Shown: positions 16,416-25,464 of the stretch, piece after piece | Numbering within the stretch: position 1 is the first letter of the stretch | Layout: the number at the start of each line of letters is the position of its first letter | Program-made: the position numbers and the translations under genes | Assembly (NCBI RefSeq): GCF_009847015.1 | Contig: NZ_WVEM01000015.1 | Coordinates: 50,003 to 114,002, forward strand | Reading direction: 5' to 3' | DNA from: Sunxiuqinia indica | GTDB taxonomy: Bacteria; Bacteroidota; Bacteroidia; Bacteroidales; Prolixibacteraceae | DNA: 64,000 nucleotides | Notes under the pieces: generated by a model | What the model was told of the DNA's origin: nothing | The model's input: the letters and a program-made list of their open reading frames with translations, nothing else | The model's database searches: none

Positions 16416-16934
16416 AATCTCTGTTTTTAGTTTGATAAGGTTATTTCGGTTTAAACTGAATTCGGTAATAACCTTTTACAGGATATAGGAGAAAAACCAT
16501 GCCAGTATTTTGCAATGTAGGGTTTACTCTTGATAACCAACTGTGCAAAAGGAATTCGGAATATGAGCTGTTTTTTTAGTTTCTCCGAAGTGTGGAAGAA
16601 TTGCGACAAATGAGTAGAATTGAAACGAATACGAAGGGAATGGCTTGTTTTTCTGGTGGGGTTGGGGTCGGAAATGGAATTGATTAGGATGGGGTTTAAT
16701 AATCATTAGTGTCCGGGTTGAAATTTCAAATGATGGGCTAAAGCCCGCGTCATAGGTATCGCACTAGAGCGTCCGGGCTTTAGTCCATAACTCCATCTTG
16801 TTGAATATCAGTCGTTCTGTTTTTATTCGTTTCTCGCATCACCCAAGTTTTTATTTTTCCCGGGCAACAGTGTTTAATAATAAAAAGCGTTGTCCGGAAC
16901 TCAACAGTTGATTCGAAGATGCACTGCTTAAGCG
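16416..16934. other. Intergenic region upstream of tkt
   Basis: About 570 bp without a gene between tkt and the arabinan locus. It contains the inverted repeat at 16735-16786 and, at its right end, the terminator of the arabinan operon. A tkt promoter is expected in 16416-16600 but I cannot place it with confidence. Confidence 0.6.
16735..16786. repeat. Inverted repeat, arms GGGCTAAAGCCCG / CGGGCTTTAGTCC
   Basis: Two 13-bp arms, 12 of 13 positions complementary, separated by 26 nt. The left arm itself is nearly self-complementary (GGGCTAAAGCCC). It resembles extragenic palindromic repeats scattered in Bacteroidota genomes (from memory); no coding role. Confidence 0.65.
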
Positions 16935-16967
16935 AAAAAAAGGCTGCCCAAAATTGGACAGCCTTTT
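16935..16967 (-). terminator. Intrinsic terminator of the arabinan operon
   Basis: On the minus strand a stem AAAAGGCTGTCCAA / TTGGGCAGCC with one mismatch and a short loop is followed by a run of seven T. It lies about 20-50 bp after the stop of the last GH51 gene, in the right orientation. Confidence 0.8.
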
Positions 16968-16987
16968 CATATCGTGAGCAGTAAGTT

Positions 16988-18520
16988 TTACTTCATTTGT
17001 ACTAATACAACTGACTTTGCTGGGAGATCAACAGTTAGTTTTCCATTCTTTGGTTTTGACACCTCAAAGGTTTTGATGTTTACCGATTCCTCACTGCCAA
17101 ATTCGTTGTGATCATTCATATTTTCTGACGTAATAATTTGTCCCGATGCTGAAGAAAAGTCATTGCCGGTTATATTTATATCGACTGATTCGCTTTTATT
17201 CGGGTTCAGGTTGCACAGTGTAATCGAAACCACATCGTCTTTTGTTGATGCCGAAGCATGCACCGCAGGAACTGATTTGCCATCTAATTCGTAGGTTCCT
17301 GTTTCGAGGTTTGCCGGTATCAGTTTTGCATTTTGATGAACACTGTACATTTTAAACACATAGTAAGTCGGTGTTAGTACCATTTCATCTTCTTTGGTTA
17401 AAATAACCGATTGCAAAACATTTACGGTTTGCGCAATATTTGCCATTTTTACACGATCGGCATGATTGTTAAAAATGTTGAGGTTTATTCCAGCTACCAA
17501 GGCATCACGCAATGTATTTTGTTGATAAAGAAAGCCTGGATTTGTTCCTTCTTCCACATTAAACCAGTTTCCCCATTCGTCAACAATTAAACCGACACGT
17601 TTTTGTGGATCGTATTTGTCCATAATGGTTGAATGACGATTCACCAGTGTTTCCATCTTTAGGGTATTGTTTAATACTGCAATCCATTCTTTTTCGCCGA
17701 AATCGGTAGCGTGGCCTTTGTCGGTCCAGCCTGTTGTAAATGTGTAGTTGTGTAGCGAAACTCCCTGAACCAGGTGCGGATGACGCATTGTTTTGCGCAT
17801 CAAAACTTCCATCCAATTGTAGTCGTCAACATTTGGACCACCGGCAATTTTGTACAAATCACCACGGCAATAGCTGGCAAACCGGTTGTACAAATCGGCA
17901 TAGTAATCCGGAGTCATGTTTCCACCACAGCCCCAGTTCTCGTTGCCAATTCCCCAGTATTTTACGTCCCATGGTTCTTCACGACCATTCTTTTTGCGTA
18001 AGTCTGTCATCGGGCTAATGTTTGCCGACGTTACATATTCAACCCATTCTGAAGCTTCCTGTACAGTTCCTGAACCGACATTCAGATTGATATATGGTTC
18101 TGCTTTAATCAAATCACAGAAATCGAGAAATTCGTGTGTTCCGAAGCTATTGTCTTCAGTAACTCCACCCCAATGAACATTGACCATTGATGGGCGTTCT
18201 TGGCGGGGGCCAATTCCGTCTTTCCAATGGTACGTGTCGGCAAAGCAACCTCCTGGCCATCGTAATAATGGAATTTTCATATCAATCAGCGCACCGATCA
18301 CGTCATCGCGGAATCCTCTGATATTTGGAATTTCAGAATCTTCACCGACATAAATACCTCCGTAGATACAGCGTCCCAGGTGTTCTGCAAAATGCCCGTA
18401 AATGTCTTTGCTTATTTGGGTCTTCGCCTGGTCGGTATGTAAGCTAAGCGTAGTTTGACTAAATGCTGCCATCGCAAACATTAAGAATAAGATTGAAAGG
18501 CTAAATTTTAGTTTTTTCAT
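16988..18520 (-). CDS. GH51 alpha-L-arabinofuranosidase, secreted
   Basis: Removes terminal alpha-L-arabinofuranose from arabinan or arabinoxylan side chains. 510 residues with an N-terminal signal peptide ([21 protein letters not shown]). GH51 signatures: [43 protein letters not shown], the acid/base Glu in [16 protein letters not shown], and the nucleophile Glu in [11 protein letters not shown]. Both catalytic residues are present. It is the last gene of the locus, 38 bp after the preceding GH43 gene, and is followed by a terminator. It shares organisation but only moderate identity with the second GH51 enzyme at 20186-21793, which suggests different linkage or chain-length preference. Confidence 0.94.
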   Translation of the reverse strand: MKKLKFSLSILFLMFAMAAFSQTTLSLHTDQAKTQISKDIYGHFAEHLGRCIYGGIYVGEDSEIPNIRGFRDDVIGALIDMKIPLLRWPGGCFADTYHWKDGIGPRQERPSMVNVHWGGVTEDNSFGTHEFLDFCDLIKAEPYINLNVGSGTVQEASEWVEYVTSANISPMTDLRKKNGREEPWDVKYWGIGNENWGCGGNMTPDYYADLYNRFASYCRGDLYKIAGGPNVDDYNWMEVLMRKTMRHPHLVQGVSLHNYTFTTGWTDKGHATDFGEKEWIAVLNNTLKMETLVNRHSTIMDKYDPQKRVGLIVDEWGNWFNVEEGTNPGFLYQQNTLRDALVAGINLNIFNNHADRVKMANIAQTVNVLQSVILTKEDEMVLTPTYYVFKMYSVHQNAKLIPANLETGTYELDGKSVPAVHASASTKDDVVSITLCNLNPNKSESVDINITGNDFSSASGQIITSENMNDHNEFGSEESVNIKTFEVSKPKNGKLTVDLPAKSVVLVQMK

Positions 18521-18558
18521 GATTAAGTATTTCTATTGAATTTGTTCTTATTGCAATA

Positions 18559-20166
18559 CTAGTTATTTTTTTTCACCCAAACTGGTTTTCCCTGATCTGT
18601 TAACCCAGATAAGATGAGTGTTGCTTCCCGTGGGTGTGACTCCCAGTTATAGCCATCGCGAACAATCAGTTGCAAGTTACCAATACGTAAAATTCCTTTT
18701 GTGTCATCTAACGTCCAGTTTCCAGATAGTGTCCCACTTACAGTTCCGTCAAGGTGAAGTTTAAACGTTCTTGAGGTTTTAATTATTTGGTACTGGTATT
18801 CCATGAGAATTATTTCGTATTCGCCAATCATTGCCTCATCGGTTAATGGCAGTTGTGGAACTCCGGCAAAACGCTCGGGCATAACTACCGGCCAACCATC
18901 ATCGGTCCAGTTCATCTCGCGCACATGTCCCATCATTAGCGCATTTGAAGCATTAATGCCCGGCACATTTTCGGGCAATCTTCCTTGCGATGAAAAGTAC
19001 CACTGTTTTGTAGCCGGATTTTGAAATACACAACAGTGCGATATTCCAACCCACCCGGTGTGTGCATTGAATGCGTAAGGATGGGTGAGCATGGGCCAGC
19101 ACTCATCGCCATTGGTAATGTTTTCGCCATTAATTCCCAGGAAAGGACCGGTCATGTTTCTTGAACGTGCTACCCGCGTATTGTAGGCTACCGAAAGTTC
19201 GTCGTACGCTAAAAACAGGTAGTAATATTCCGTTTCCGGATTATAGATTATTTCGGGTGCTTCCAGTGCTTGCCAGCGGTTGCTATTTACATTTCCCCGC
19301 CCGGCAATCCGAACGCCATAATCTTCGGGTGTTTCTAATTTATCAGGTTTTCCGGTTTTGGGGTTTAACTGAACAGCGGCAATGCCGGAATGCCATGAGC
19401 CATAAATCAGCCAGTGTTCTCCTTCGGGTGTAACAATAAAGCTTGGATCGATGGCGTTGAACTTGAAATACCCACTCCAGTCGTTGGATCCTGTTCGGGT
19501 GTATGTTTCTTTTCCATCCGGTTCAGAGCATACCACCATTCCTTTATCTTCCCAATTATTTGAAGCAAGATCGTCGGTTTCTGCCAATCCAATAAATGCT
19601 CGTTCTGTCCACGATGTTTCCGTGTTATTCCCAACAATTGGGTTGGTAACTACAATGCTGTAATAAAGCCGGTATATATCCCCAACTTTTCGAATGCAAG
19701 GAGCCCAGAAAGCATAACTTGGATTTTCAATCGCCGGAAGGGCAGGCGTCATTCGAGATCGTTTGTTGTTTAACGAGTCTTTTAACCATGCCGGGACGGT
19801 TTGAAAAGCCATGCCCTGAAACTCCCAGTTTATCAGATCTTTCGAGCGACGGTATGGAAAATGTCCATGTCCATCGTGGGCATTTCCGTACGATGCATCG
19901 GTTTGGTACATGTAATAATATTCCCCGCTTTTTTCAACAGTTGGATCGTGCACATTGGCGAGATTCCATTGAGAGCGGTTTTCCCAGCCTGCTAATGGAA
20001 TATAGTTGTCAGCATACGTTGGACCAATAAAATCTTCGTTTCGCGGGGGAGAAACCTCGTCAGCCGGATCAGGATCAGGAATTTTCGGCTCCTCGATCTC
20101 CGCATCCTTTTTACAGGAAACGACCAGAATAGTAAGGGCGACTATATAAAGCAGGTATTTTCTCAT
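18559..20166 (-). CDS. GH43 endo-arabinanase-type enzyme with C-terminal extension, lipoprotein
   Basis: 535-residue lipoprotein expected to cleave the alpha-1,5-L-arabinan backbone. Start chosen at the ATG 20166, which gives a clean lipoprotein signal (KYLLYIVALTILVVSC, Cys18); the in-frame ATG at 20196 would overlap the upstream gene and place ten charged residues before it. Five-bladed propeller residues: Asp in NVHDPTVEKSGEYY, Asp in NAIDPSFIVTPEGE, Glu in LEAPEIIYNPETEYYY. After the propeller a beta-rich domain of about 100 residues (TFKLHLDGTVSGTLSGNWTLDD) matches the extension of large arabinanases. An acidic proline-rich linker (EEPKIPDPDPADE) follows the lipid anchor. Probably surface exposed, given the SusC/D context. 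Confidence 0.9.
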   Translation of the reverse strand: MRKYLLYIVALTILVVSCKKDAEIEEPKIPDPDPADEVSPPRNEDFIGPTYADNYIPLAGWENRSQWNLANVHDPTVEKSGEYYYMYQTDASYGNAHDGHGHFPYRRSKDLINWEFQGMAFQTVPAWLKDSLNNKRSRMTPALPAIENPSYAFWAPCIRKVGDIYRLYYSIVVTNPIVGNNTETSWTERAFIGLAETDDLASNNWEDKGMVVCSEPDGKETYTRTGSNDWSGYFKFNAIDPSFIVTPEGEHWLIYGSWHSGIAAVQLNPKTGKPDKLETPEDYGVRIAGRGNVNSNRWQALEAPEIIYNPETEYYYLFLAYDELSVAYNTRVARSRNMTGPFLGINGENITNGDECWPMLTHPYAFNAHTGWVGISHCCVFQNPATKQWYFSSQGRLPENVPGINASNALMMGHVREMNWTDDGWPVVMPERFAGVPQLPLTDEAMIGEYEIILMEYQYQIIKTSRTFKLHLDGTVSGTLSGNWTLDDTKGILRIGNLQLIVRDGYNWESHPREATLILSGLTDQGKPVWVKKNN

Positions 20167-20185
20167 TTTCTTGTCGGAAATAAAT

Positions 20186-21793
20186 CTATTCAACAATTTT
20201 ACCTTTTAGCATTGTAAATGAGTGAGGAGGAAAATTATAGGTAAATGCATCTTCCTTTTTGATATTAACTGATTCTTTTTGAACCGTTTTAACCTTGGTT
20301 TGATCGAAGTCGTTCTCCGCTTTAATATCAGGACCGTTGACTTCAAATATTTCAAACTCACCATCAAAAAGTCCTTCCTGCGAAATAATATCAGTCGTAA
20401 TCGTTTCATCTCGATGTCGGTTAATTACACCGATAACAACTTCTCCATTGTTGTAAGTTACCGAAACGTCTAAGTAGGGAACATCGTCAATTTGGGCAAC
20501 CTGTTCTGCAAGTCCCAGCTGAAAATGGCCCGTGTTGTAGGTTTCACAATCAACAAAAACATCGAGCGAGGTACCAAACATATTGTTGGCGAACAGTTGA
20601 AGTGGATAATATATTGTTTGCAAGAAAACACCATCTTCTTCAGCAAAAATTGGGGCAATAACATTTACCAACTGCGCCATATTTGCCATTTTCACGATAT
20701 CGGCATTGCGTACAAAAGCATTCAGGAAACCTGCAATAACCAAGGCATCCTCCAGGTTGTAACGCTCTTCAAGGGCGCGGGTTCCGGTCATGGTTTCTTT
20801 AGCCCTCCAGCGATACCAGATGTTGTATTCATCCCAGGCAATGTAAATCGGATCGCGATCGCCGCGGTCGGCTTTTTCCATCTCTCGATCGATCATTCCT
20901 TTCACTACTTTCGTGCGCTCTTCCAAAACCAAAGGAGCCGAAACAAAATTGTAGTAATTGTCCTGATGGTTGCCCAAATACATGTGCAAGGCAATGTAAT
21001 CAACAACGTCCCTGAGTTCAGAAAGGACGGTTGCATTCCATTCGTGTGGGTCGTTATTCGGGCGAAAATTTGAAGCTCCGGCTGCAATCAGTTTAATATC
21101 CGGATCAGTTAATTTCATCAATTTACCGGCTTCACGTGCTTTTTTGCTGTAATCTTCAGCATTCAGATGTCCCATTTGCCAAAAACCGTCCATCTCGTTC
21201 CCCAGGCTCCAGTATTTAATATTGTGAGGTTCGGGATATCCGTGCTTTTTGCGCAGCTCTGCATAATACGGTCCTTCTTTTACGTTGCAGTATTCGACCC
21301 ATTCCTGTGCTTCCTTAATGGTTCCTGTTCCCAGATTAACGGCAAAATAGGGTTCGGTATTCATTCGTTTGGCGTAATCCATAAATTCGTTGGTGCCAAA
21401 CTGGTTGGTTTCTAAACGTGCCCAAGCCAATTCCATTCTTGGAGGACGCTCGTCTTTTGGGCCAACGCCATCTTTCCAGTTGTAGTTCGAAACAAAGTTT
21501 CCACCCGGATAGCGGGTTAATGAAACATTCAATCCTTTGACTGCTTCCAGTACATCTAAACGGATTCCGTTTTCATCGGAAAGCGGATTTCCAGGATCGT
21601 AAATTCCTCCGTAAACACATCGTCCAAGATGCTCTACAAAATTACCGTAAATGTTTTTATCTACTTCTCCTATCTCACGGTCAACGTCAATTTTTATGCG
21701 TGCATTTTGAGCAACTGAGCTTCCTGAAAGAACTGTTGAAACTATTGCTACCGCCAGAATGAACTTCCCAAAACCAGGACCACTATGTTTCAT
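20186..21793 (-). CDS. GH51 alpha-L-arabinofuranosidase, secreted
   Basis: 535 residues; signal peptide up to about residue 29 (LAVAIVSTVLSGSSVAQ). GH51 signatures: VDKNIYGNFVEHLGRCVYGGIYDPG, RYPGGNFVSNYNWKDGVGPKDERP, acid/base Glu in KYWSLGNEMDGFWQMGH, nucleophile Glu in YIAWDEYNIWYR. This second spelling is typical of the AbfA-like GH51 group, so the two GH51 enzymes in the locus belong to different branches. It would release L-arabinofuranose from side chains or oligosaccharides in the periplasm. It lies 29 bp after the GH43 gene upstream and 19 bp before the next GH43 start, within one operon. Confidence 0.94.
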   Translation of the reverse strand: MKHSGPGFGKFILAVAIVSTVLSGSSVAQNARIKIDVDREIGEVDKNIYGNFVEHLGRCVYGGIYDPGNPLSDENGIRLDVLEAVKGLNVSLTRYPGGNFVSNYNWKDGVGPKDERPPRMELAWARLETNQFGTNEFMDYAKRMNTEPYFAVNLGTGTIKEAQEWVEYCNVKEGPYYAELRKKHGYPEPHNIKYWSLGNEMDGFWQMGHLNAEDYSKKAREAGKLMKLTDPDIKLIAAGASNFRPNNDPHEWNATVLSELRDVVDYIALHMYLGNHQDNYYNFVSAPLVLEERTKVVKGMIDREMEKADRGDRDPIYIAWDEYNIWYRWRAKETMTGTRALEERYNLEDALVIAGFLNAFVRNADIVKMANMAQLVNVIAPIFAEEDGVFLQTIYYPLQLFANNMFGTSLDVFVDCETYNTGHFQLGLAEQVAQIDDVPYLDVSVTYNNGEVVIGVINRHRDETITTDIISQEGLFDGEFEIFEVNGPDIKAENDFDQTKVKTVQKESVNIKKEDAFTYNFPPHSFTMLKGKIVE

Positions 21794-21822
21794 ATTCTCA
21801 ATTTTATCGTTTCCATTTTTTG

Positions 21823-22824
21823 TTACTCATCAATGAAAGGCCAATTATTCTCATCCCATGACAATTCCTTAATAATCAATTTCGGTTTACCATCATCATG
21901 AGCATCATAACCATGAAAAATCAGATAGTCTTTTTTATTAAATGTGTATGCCGAATTGTGACCGACACCGTGCCAATTTTCATCTCCTTTCAGCAAGATG
22001 GAACCACCACCTTTTGCCAGAGAATTTCCTGCTTTATCTAGATATGGACCCGGTATAGTTTTCGATCGTCCGACAATCACTTTATAGGTGCTCTCAACTC
22101 CTTTGCAGCAATAATCAATCGATGCAAAAAGATAGTAGTAATCTCCCTTTTTAAAAATAAATGGAGCCTCAATAGCATTTCCGCCGGCGTCAACCGGATT
22201 ATCATCAATAGACGGAGGGTTGGACTCGTCGGAATCTTTTTCTCGTGAGGCAATGGTTGGAATGTTCGTTAAATCTTCAGCCACTTTCATCGCGTCTTTC
22301 GTCAGTTTTACGAGCTTCAATCCGTCCCAAAAAGAACCAAAACTTAAATACGGAGTTCCATCTTCAGAAATAATTAAGTTCGGATCAATGGCATTCCAAT
22401 TGTGTTCTCCGGGTATTGATTGAATAACTTTTCCATGATCGACCCACTTAAAATCCGGATCTTCAGGGTTCAGGGTCTTGTTAGTCGCTAAGCCAATGCA
22501 CGAGGTATTCTTTCCAAAAGCTGATATCGAATAATACAAATAGTAAGCTCCATTGTAAAAAGCAATATCGGGCGCCCATATGTGCCCTTTGAATCCTTTT
22601 ACTGCTTCCAGAGCCCATTGTGGGGCTTCATCAAAGACCGGGTCTTCACTGGTCCAGTTTTTCATGTCTGGTGATGACCACACACTAATTCCCCATCCCG
22701 TGGAAAACAAGTAATAAGTTCCATTTTGCTGAATCATTACGGGATCGTGAACAACAATTTCATTTGGGAAAACTTTTATTGATAAAAGTAATAGGGCGAT
22801 AATTAGGGTGATTCCTTTTTTCAT
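21823..22824 (-). CDS. GH43 arabinan endo-1,5-alpha-L-arabinosidase
   Basis: 333-residue secreted enzyme (signal KKGITLIIALLLLSIKVFPNE) of single-domain endo-arabinanase size. Catalytic triad visible: base Asp in VVHDPVMIQQNGTYYLF, pKa-modulating Asp in NAIDPNLIISEDGTPYLSFGSFWDG, acid Glu in AIEAPFIFKKGDYYYLF. The SFGSFWDGLKLV and CCKGVESTYKVIVGRS segments are characteristic of endo-1,5-arabinanases, including a His-rich metal region near the C-terminus (HGVGHNSAYTF). It follows the preceding GH43 gene by 11 bp. Together with the larger GH43 enzyme it gives the locus two backbone-cutting activities. Confidence 0.93.
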   Translation of the reverse strand: MKKGITLIIALLLLSIKVFPNEIVVHDPVMIQQNGTYYLFSTGWGISVWSSPDMKNWTSEDPVFDEAPQWALEAVKGFKGHIWAPDIAFYNGAYYLYYSISAFGKNTSCIGLATNKTLNPEDPDFKWVDHGKVIQSIPGEHNWNAIDPNLIISEDGTPYLSFGSFWDGLKLVKLTKDAMKVAEDLTNIPTIASREKDSDESNPPSIDDNPVDAGGNAIEAPFIFKKGDYYYLFASIDYCCKGVESTYKVIVGRSKTIPGPYLDKAGNSLAKGGGSILLKGDENWHGVGHNSAYTFNKKDYLIFHGYDAHDDGKPKLIIKELSWDENNWPFIDE

Positions 22825-22835
22825 TTTGATAAAGT

Positions 22836-23834
22836 TTATTGAATTCCTTCTGAGGTCATAGCAACACGTTTCATCGTGCCGTCTGTGTTATAATAAAGTT
22901 GGTCGATACAAACCGAGCGCCTGAAACTGCCACCATGTGGCTGAATTCCGCCAGTATGATAAAAGAAGTACCAGTTATTGTTGTATTCGATAATTGCTTG
23001 ATGATTTGTGTTTGAATTGCCAGCCAGTTCATTCAGGATACCTTTAAATTCCCATGGACCGGTAATGGATCTGCTCATAGCATAAGCTGTTTTCTCCGGG
23101 AACTGATAGGCGTATGACAGATAATACCAGTCGCCACGTTTATGAATCCAGGGCGCTTCGGTAAAGTTAGGCAAATCAAGCGTGTGTATATTGCCATCCA
23201 GTTCGATCATATTGTCTTTTAGTTTTGCCCAGTAGCAAGCTGTATTTCCCCAAAACAGGTAAGCTTGGCCATCGTCGTCAATATAAACGGTCGGATCAAT
23301 ATCGTCCCAGCTAATCTGTGTTTGATCTGTGGTCATATTGTTTGTGATTAAAGCTTTCCCAAGGGCATCCTTAAACGGACCTACAGGACTGTCGGATACA
23401 GCTACCCCAATCGCTTTTCCCGGAATATTTCCGTGTTCAACTGTTACATACCAGTAAAATTTTCCGTTGCGCTCGATTGCCTGAGCAGCCCAGGCACTGT
23501 GTGCAGCCCACTCAAAATCGGAGGGCTTCAACGGAACCGGATGTTCTTTCCAGTTAACCAGATCGGTTGATGAATACACCAGCCACTCATTCATTTCGTA
23601 GAAATTCTTTTCTACAGGAGCCTGATCGTGTCCTACATACAAGTAAACCGTATCGTTGTATACCAATGCAGCCGGATCGGCGGTGTATTTATCCGTGATA
23701 ATGGGATTATTGATCTGCGTTGGAGTGGAATCTCTGGAAGAGGTCTTTTCTCCCTCGGTTTTAACGCTCTGTGTGCAGCTGAAATTTAATGCCAGAAACA
23801 GAACCGAAAGTGATATTTTGATTAATGTGCGCAT
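22836..23834 (-). CDS. GH43 family glycosidase, lipoprotein
   Basis: 332-residue lipoprotein (SVLFLALNFSC, Cys20). Propeller residues: Asp in KYTADPAALVYNDTVYLY, Asp in DDIDPTVYIDDDGQAYLFWGN, Glu in FTEAPWIHKRGDWYYLSYAY. The ADPAALVYND..YLYVGHD and HTGGIQPHGGSFRRSVCID spellings are those of GH43 beta-xylosidase/alpha-L-arabinofuranosidase relatives rather than endo-arabinanases. In this locus an exo-acting alpha-L-arabinofuranosidase role is the most likely, but substrate cannot be fixed from sequence alone. First enzyme gene after susD, 67 bp downstream of it. Confidence 0.9.
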   Translation of the reverse strand: MRTLIKISLSVLFLALNFSCTQSVKTEGEKTSSRDSTPTQINNPIITDKYTADPAALVYNDTVYLYVGHDQAPVEKNFYEMNEWLVYSSTDLVNWKEHPVPLKPSDFEWAAHSAWAAQAIERNGKFYWYVTVEHGNIPGKAIGVAVSDSPVGPFKDALGKALITNNMTTDQTQISWDDIDPTVYIDDDGQAYLFWGNTACYWAKLKDNMIELDGNIHTLDLPNFTEAPWIHKRGDWYYLSYAYQFPEKTAYAMSRSITGPWEFKGILNELAGNSNTNHQAIIEYNNNWYFFYHTGGIQPHGGSFRRSVCIDQLYYNTDGTMKRVAMTSEGIQ

Positions 23835-23901
23835 GCCATTGAGTGATTATGAAAAGAAAAGGCAAGCTAAAGGAACCTGCCTTTTCTGATTTATCTATTT
23901 A

Positions 23902-25443
23902 TTAAATCCCCCAACCTGGGTTTTGAGTATAATTCGGGTTTTTATCGCGTTCTGCAGGTGGAATAGGGAAGTATTCACGCCCTTCGATAAATCCTGAAAA
24001 TTCTGAATCATGATCCTTCAGTTCCTGAAGTCTGTCTGCGTTGTATAACCAACCCCAGCGGACGATATCTTCAAAACGAATTCCTTCGAACGCAAACTCC
24101 AGCACTTTATCATGTGAAAGCTGAGTGTAGAATTCCTGGTCTCCCATTGCAGCGATATCAGATGATATATCAGGCAAATTAGATCTGTCACGTACCGTTT
24201 GGATGTATTCTGCTGCTACTTCAGGATTTCCAAGTTCATACTGACATTCTGCATACATCATCATCACTTCGGCATAACGCATTACTCTCTCGTTAATGTC
24301 TGAACGCCAATCCAATTCATTTTCTCTTTCGGATGAATAAGCGTTGGTGTATTTACGGATGTAAACGCCGTCCCATCTCGACTCATTAAAAGCTTCTCTG
24401 AAAGGAGTTCCGTACATGGTTGTTGCAGTTGTATCGTAGCTCATGCTTACAACAGCACGTGGGTCAACTTCACCGTCAACAGTTTTTTCAGCCATATATT
24501 CATCAAAAATCCATTGTGTTGCGGCAGCATCACCAAATCCAAACGGAGTTGGTGCAAAAGTAATGGCATGGGCTGTTGTTTTCGACCAGTCGGCAGCAGG
24601 TTGGCTTACCCACCCAAGTTCTGTTCCACCTACACTGCGGTCGAGCTGAATTTCGAAGATCGATTCAGAATTGTTCTCATTTGAAGTGGTGAAATTGTCA
24701 GCGTAATTTGGTACCAAATCATAAATGCCAAGGTCAATCACTTTTTTCAAATAAATAGAAGCATTTTCGTAGTCGTGGTTCATTAAATATGATTTCCCGG
24801 TAAATGCAAGTGCAGCACCTTTTGTAGCACGGCCCAAGTCCGATTCAGGATAAGTTGTTGGCAATAAATCAGCTGCTGCTTTAAAATCATCTATTACGGC
24901 TTTCCATGCAATTTCAGGACTTACTTGTTCAGGATACAGGTCTTCTTCGCTTTGGTACGTATTCATTACCAAAGGAATATTTCTGAAAAATGAAACAAGG
25001 TAATAGTTTGATAAACCTCTTAGGAATAAGGCTTCTCCTTTGTATTGATCGTAAGTTGCCTGATTAGCAAACTCTATGTTATCGATATTTTCAAGAACCT
25101 GGTTGGCTCTGTTTATTACACCGTAAAATGCTGTCCATGGCCATTGTGCCATAATCGGGTCTTCATCCAGGTTAAATTTACCCGTTAAACTTAATACTCG
25201 CCATGGGCTGAAACTTTGAATATCGTCGCCTTTAAGACTTAATGCGAAAGGGACAAAACGTAGCCAGGTACCATCGTAAAGTAATCCCATGTATGTGGCA
25301 CTTACGCCAGCTTTTGCATCAGCTTCTGATTGCCAGTAGGTTTCGGTCGTTTGCAGGTTTGGGTTGCTTAACTCCAACCACTCTTCGTTACATGATGCCA
25401 TGAACAAAGTTAAAAAGGTGAGGAAAATATATTTTAATTTCAT
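23902..25443 (-). CDS. SusD/RagB-family outer-membrane glycan-binding lipoprotein
   Basis: 513-residue surface lipoprotein that pairs with the SusC protein encoded just upstream to capture oligosaccharides. Lipobox FLTLFMASC (Cys18); N-terminal LSNPNLQTTETYWQSEADAKAG; TPR-like helices with EALFLRGLSNYYLVSFFRNIPLV; C-terminal RYAEVMMMYAECQYELGN and the late EFAFEGIRFEDIVRWGW motif seen in nearly all RagB/SusD proteins; ends with the ERDKNPNYTQNPGW signature. Length and motifs are complete. 21 bp separate it from susC, consistent with obligate co-expression. Ligand by context: arabinan oligosaccharides. Confidence 0.96.
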   Translation of the reverse strand: MKLKYIFLTFLTLFMASCNEEWLELSNPNLQTTETYWQSEADAKAGVSATYMGLLYDGTWLRFVPFALSLKGDDIQSFSPWRVLSLTGKFNLDEDPIMAQWPWTAFYGVINRANQVLENIDNIEFANQATYDQYKGEALFLRGLSNYYLVSFFRNIPLVMNTYQSEEDLYPEQVSPEIAWKAVIDDFKAAADLLPTTYPESDLGRATKGAALAFTGKSYLMNHDYENASIYLKKVIDLGIYDLVPNYADNFTTSNENNSESIFEIQLDRSVGGTELGWVSQPAADWSKTTAHAITFAPTPFGFGDAAATQWIFDEYMAEKTVDGEVDPRAVVSMSYDTTATTMYGTPFREAFNESRWDGVYIRKYTNAYSSERENELDWRSDINERVMRYAEVMMMYAECQYELGNPEVAAEYIQTVRDRSNLPDISSDIAAMGDQEFYTQLSHDKVLEFAFEGIRFEDIVRWGWLYNADRLQELKDHDSEFSGFIEGREYFPIPPAERDKNPNYTQNPGWGI

Positions 25444-25464
25444 GATAATGCTTTTTAGATATTA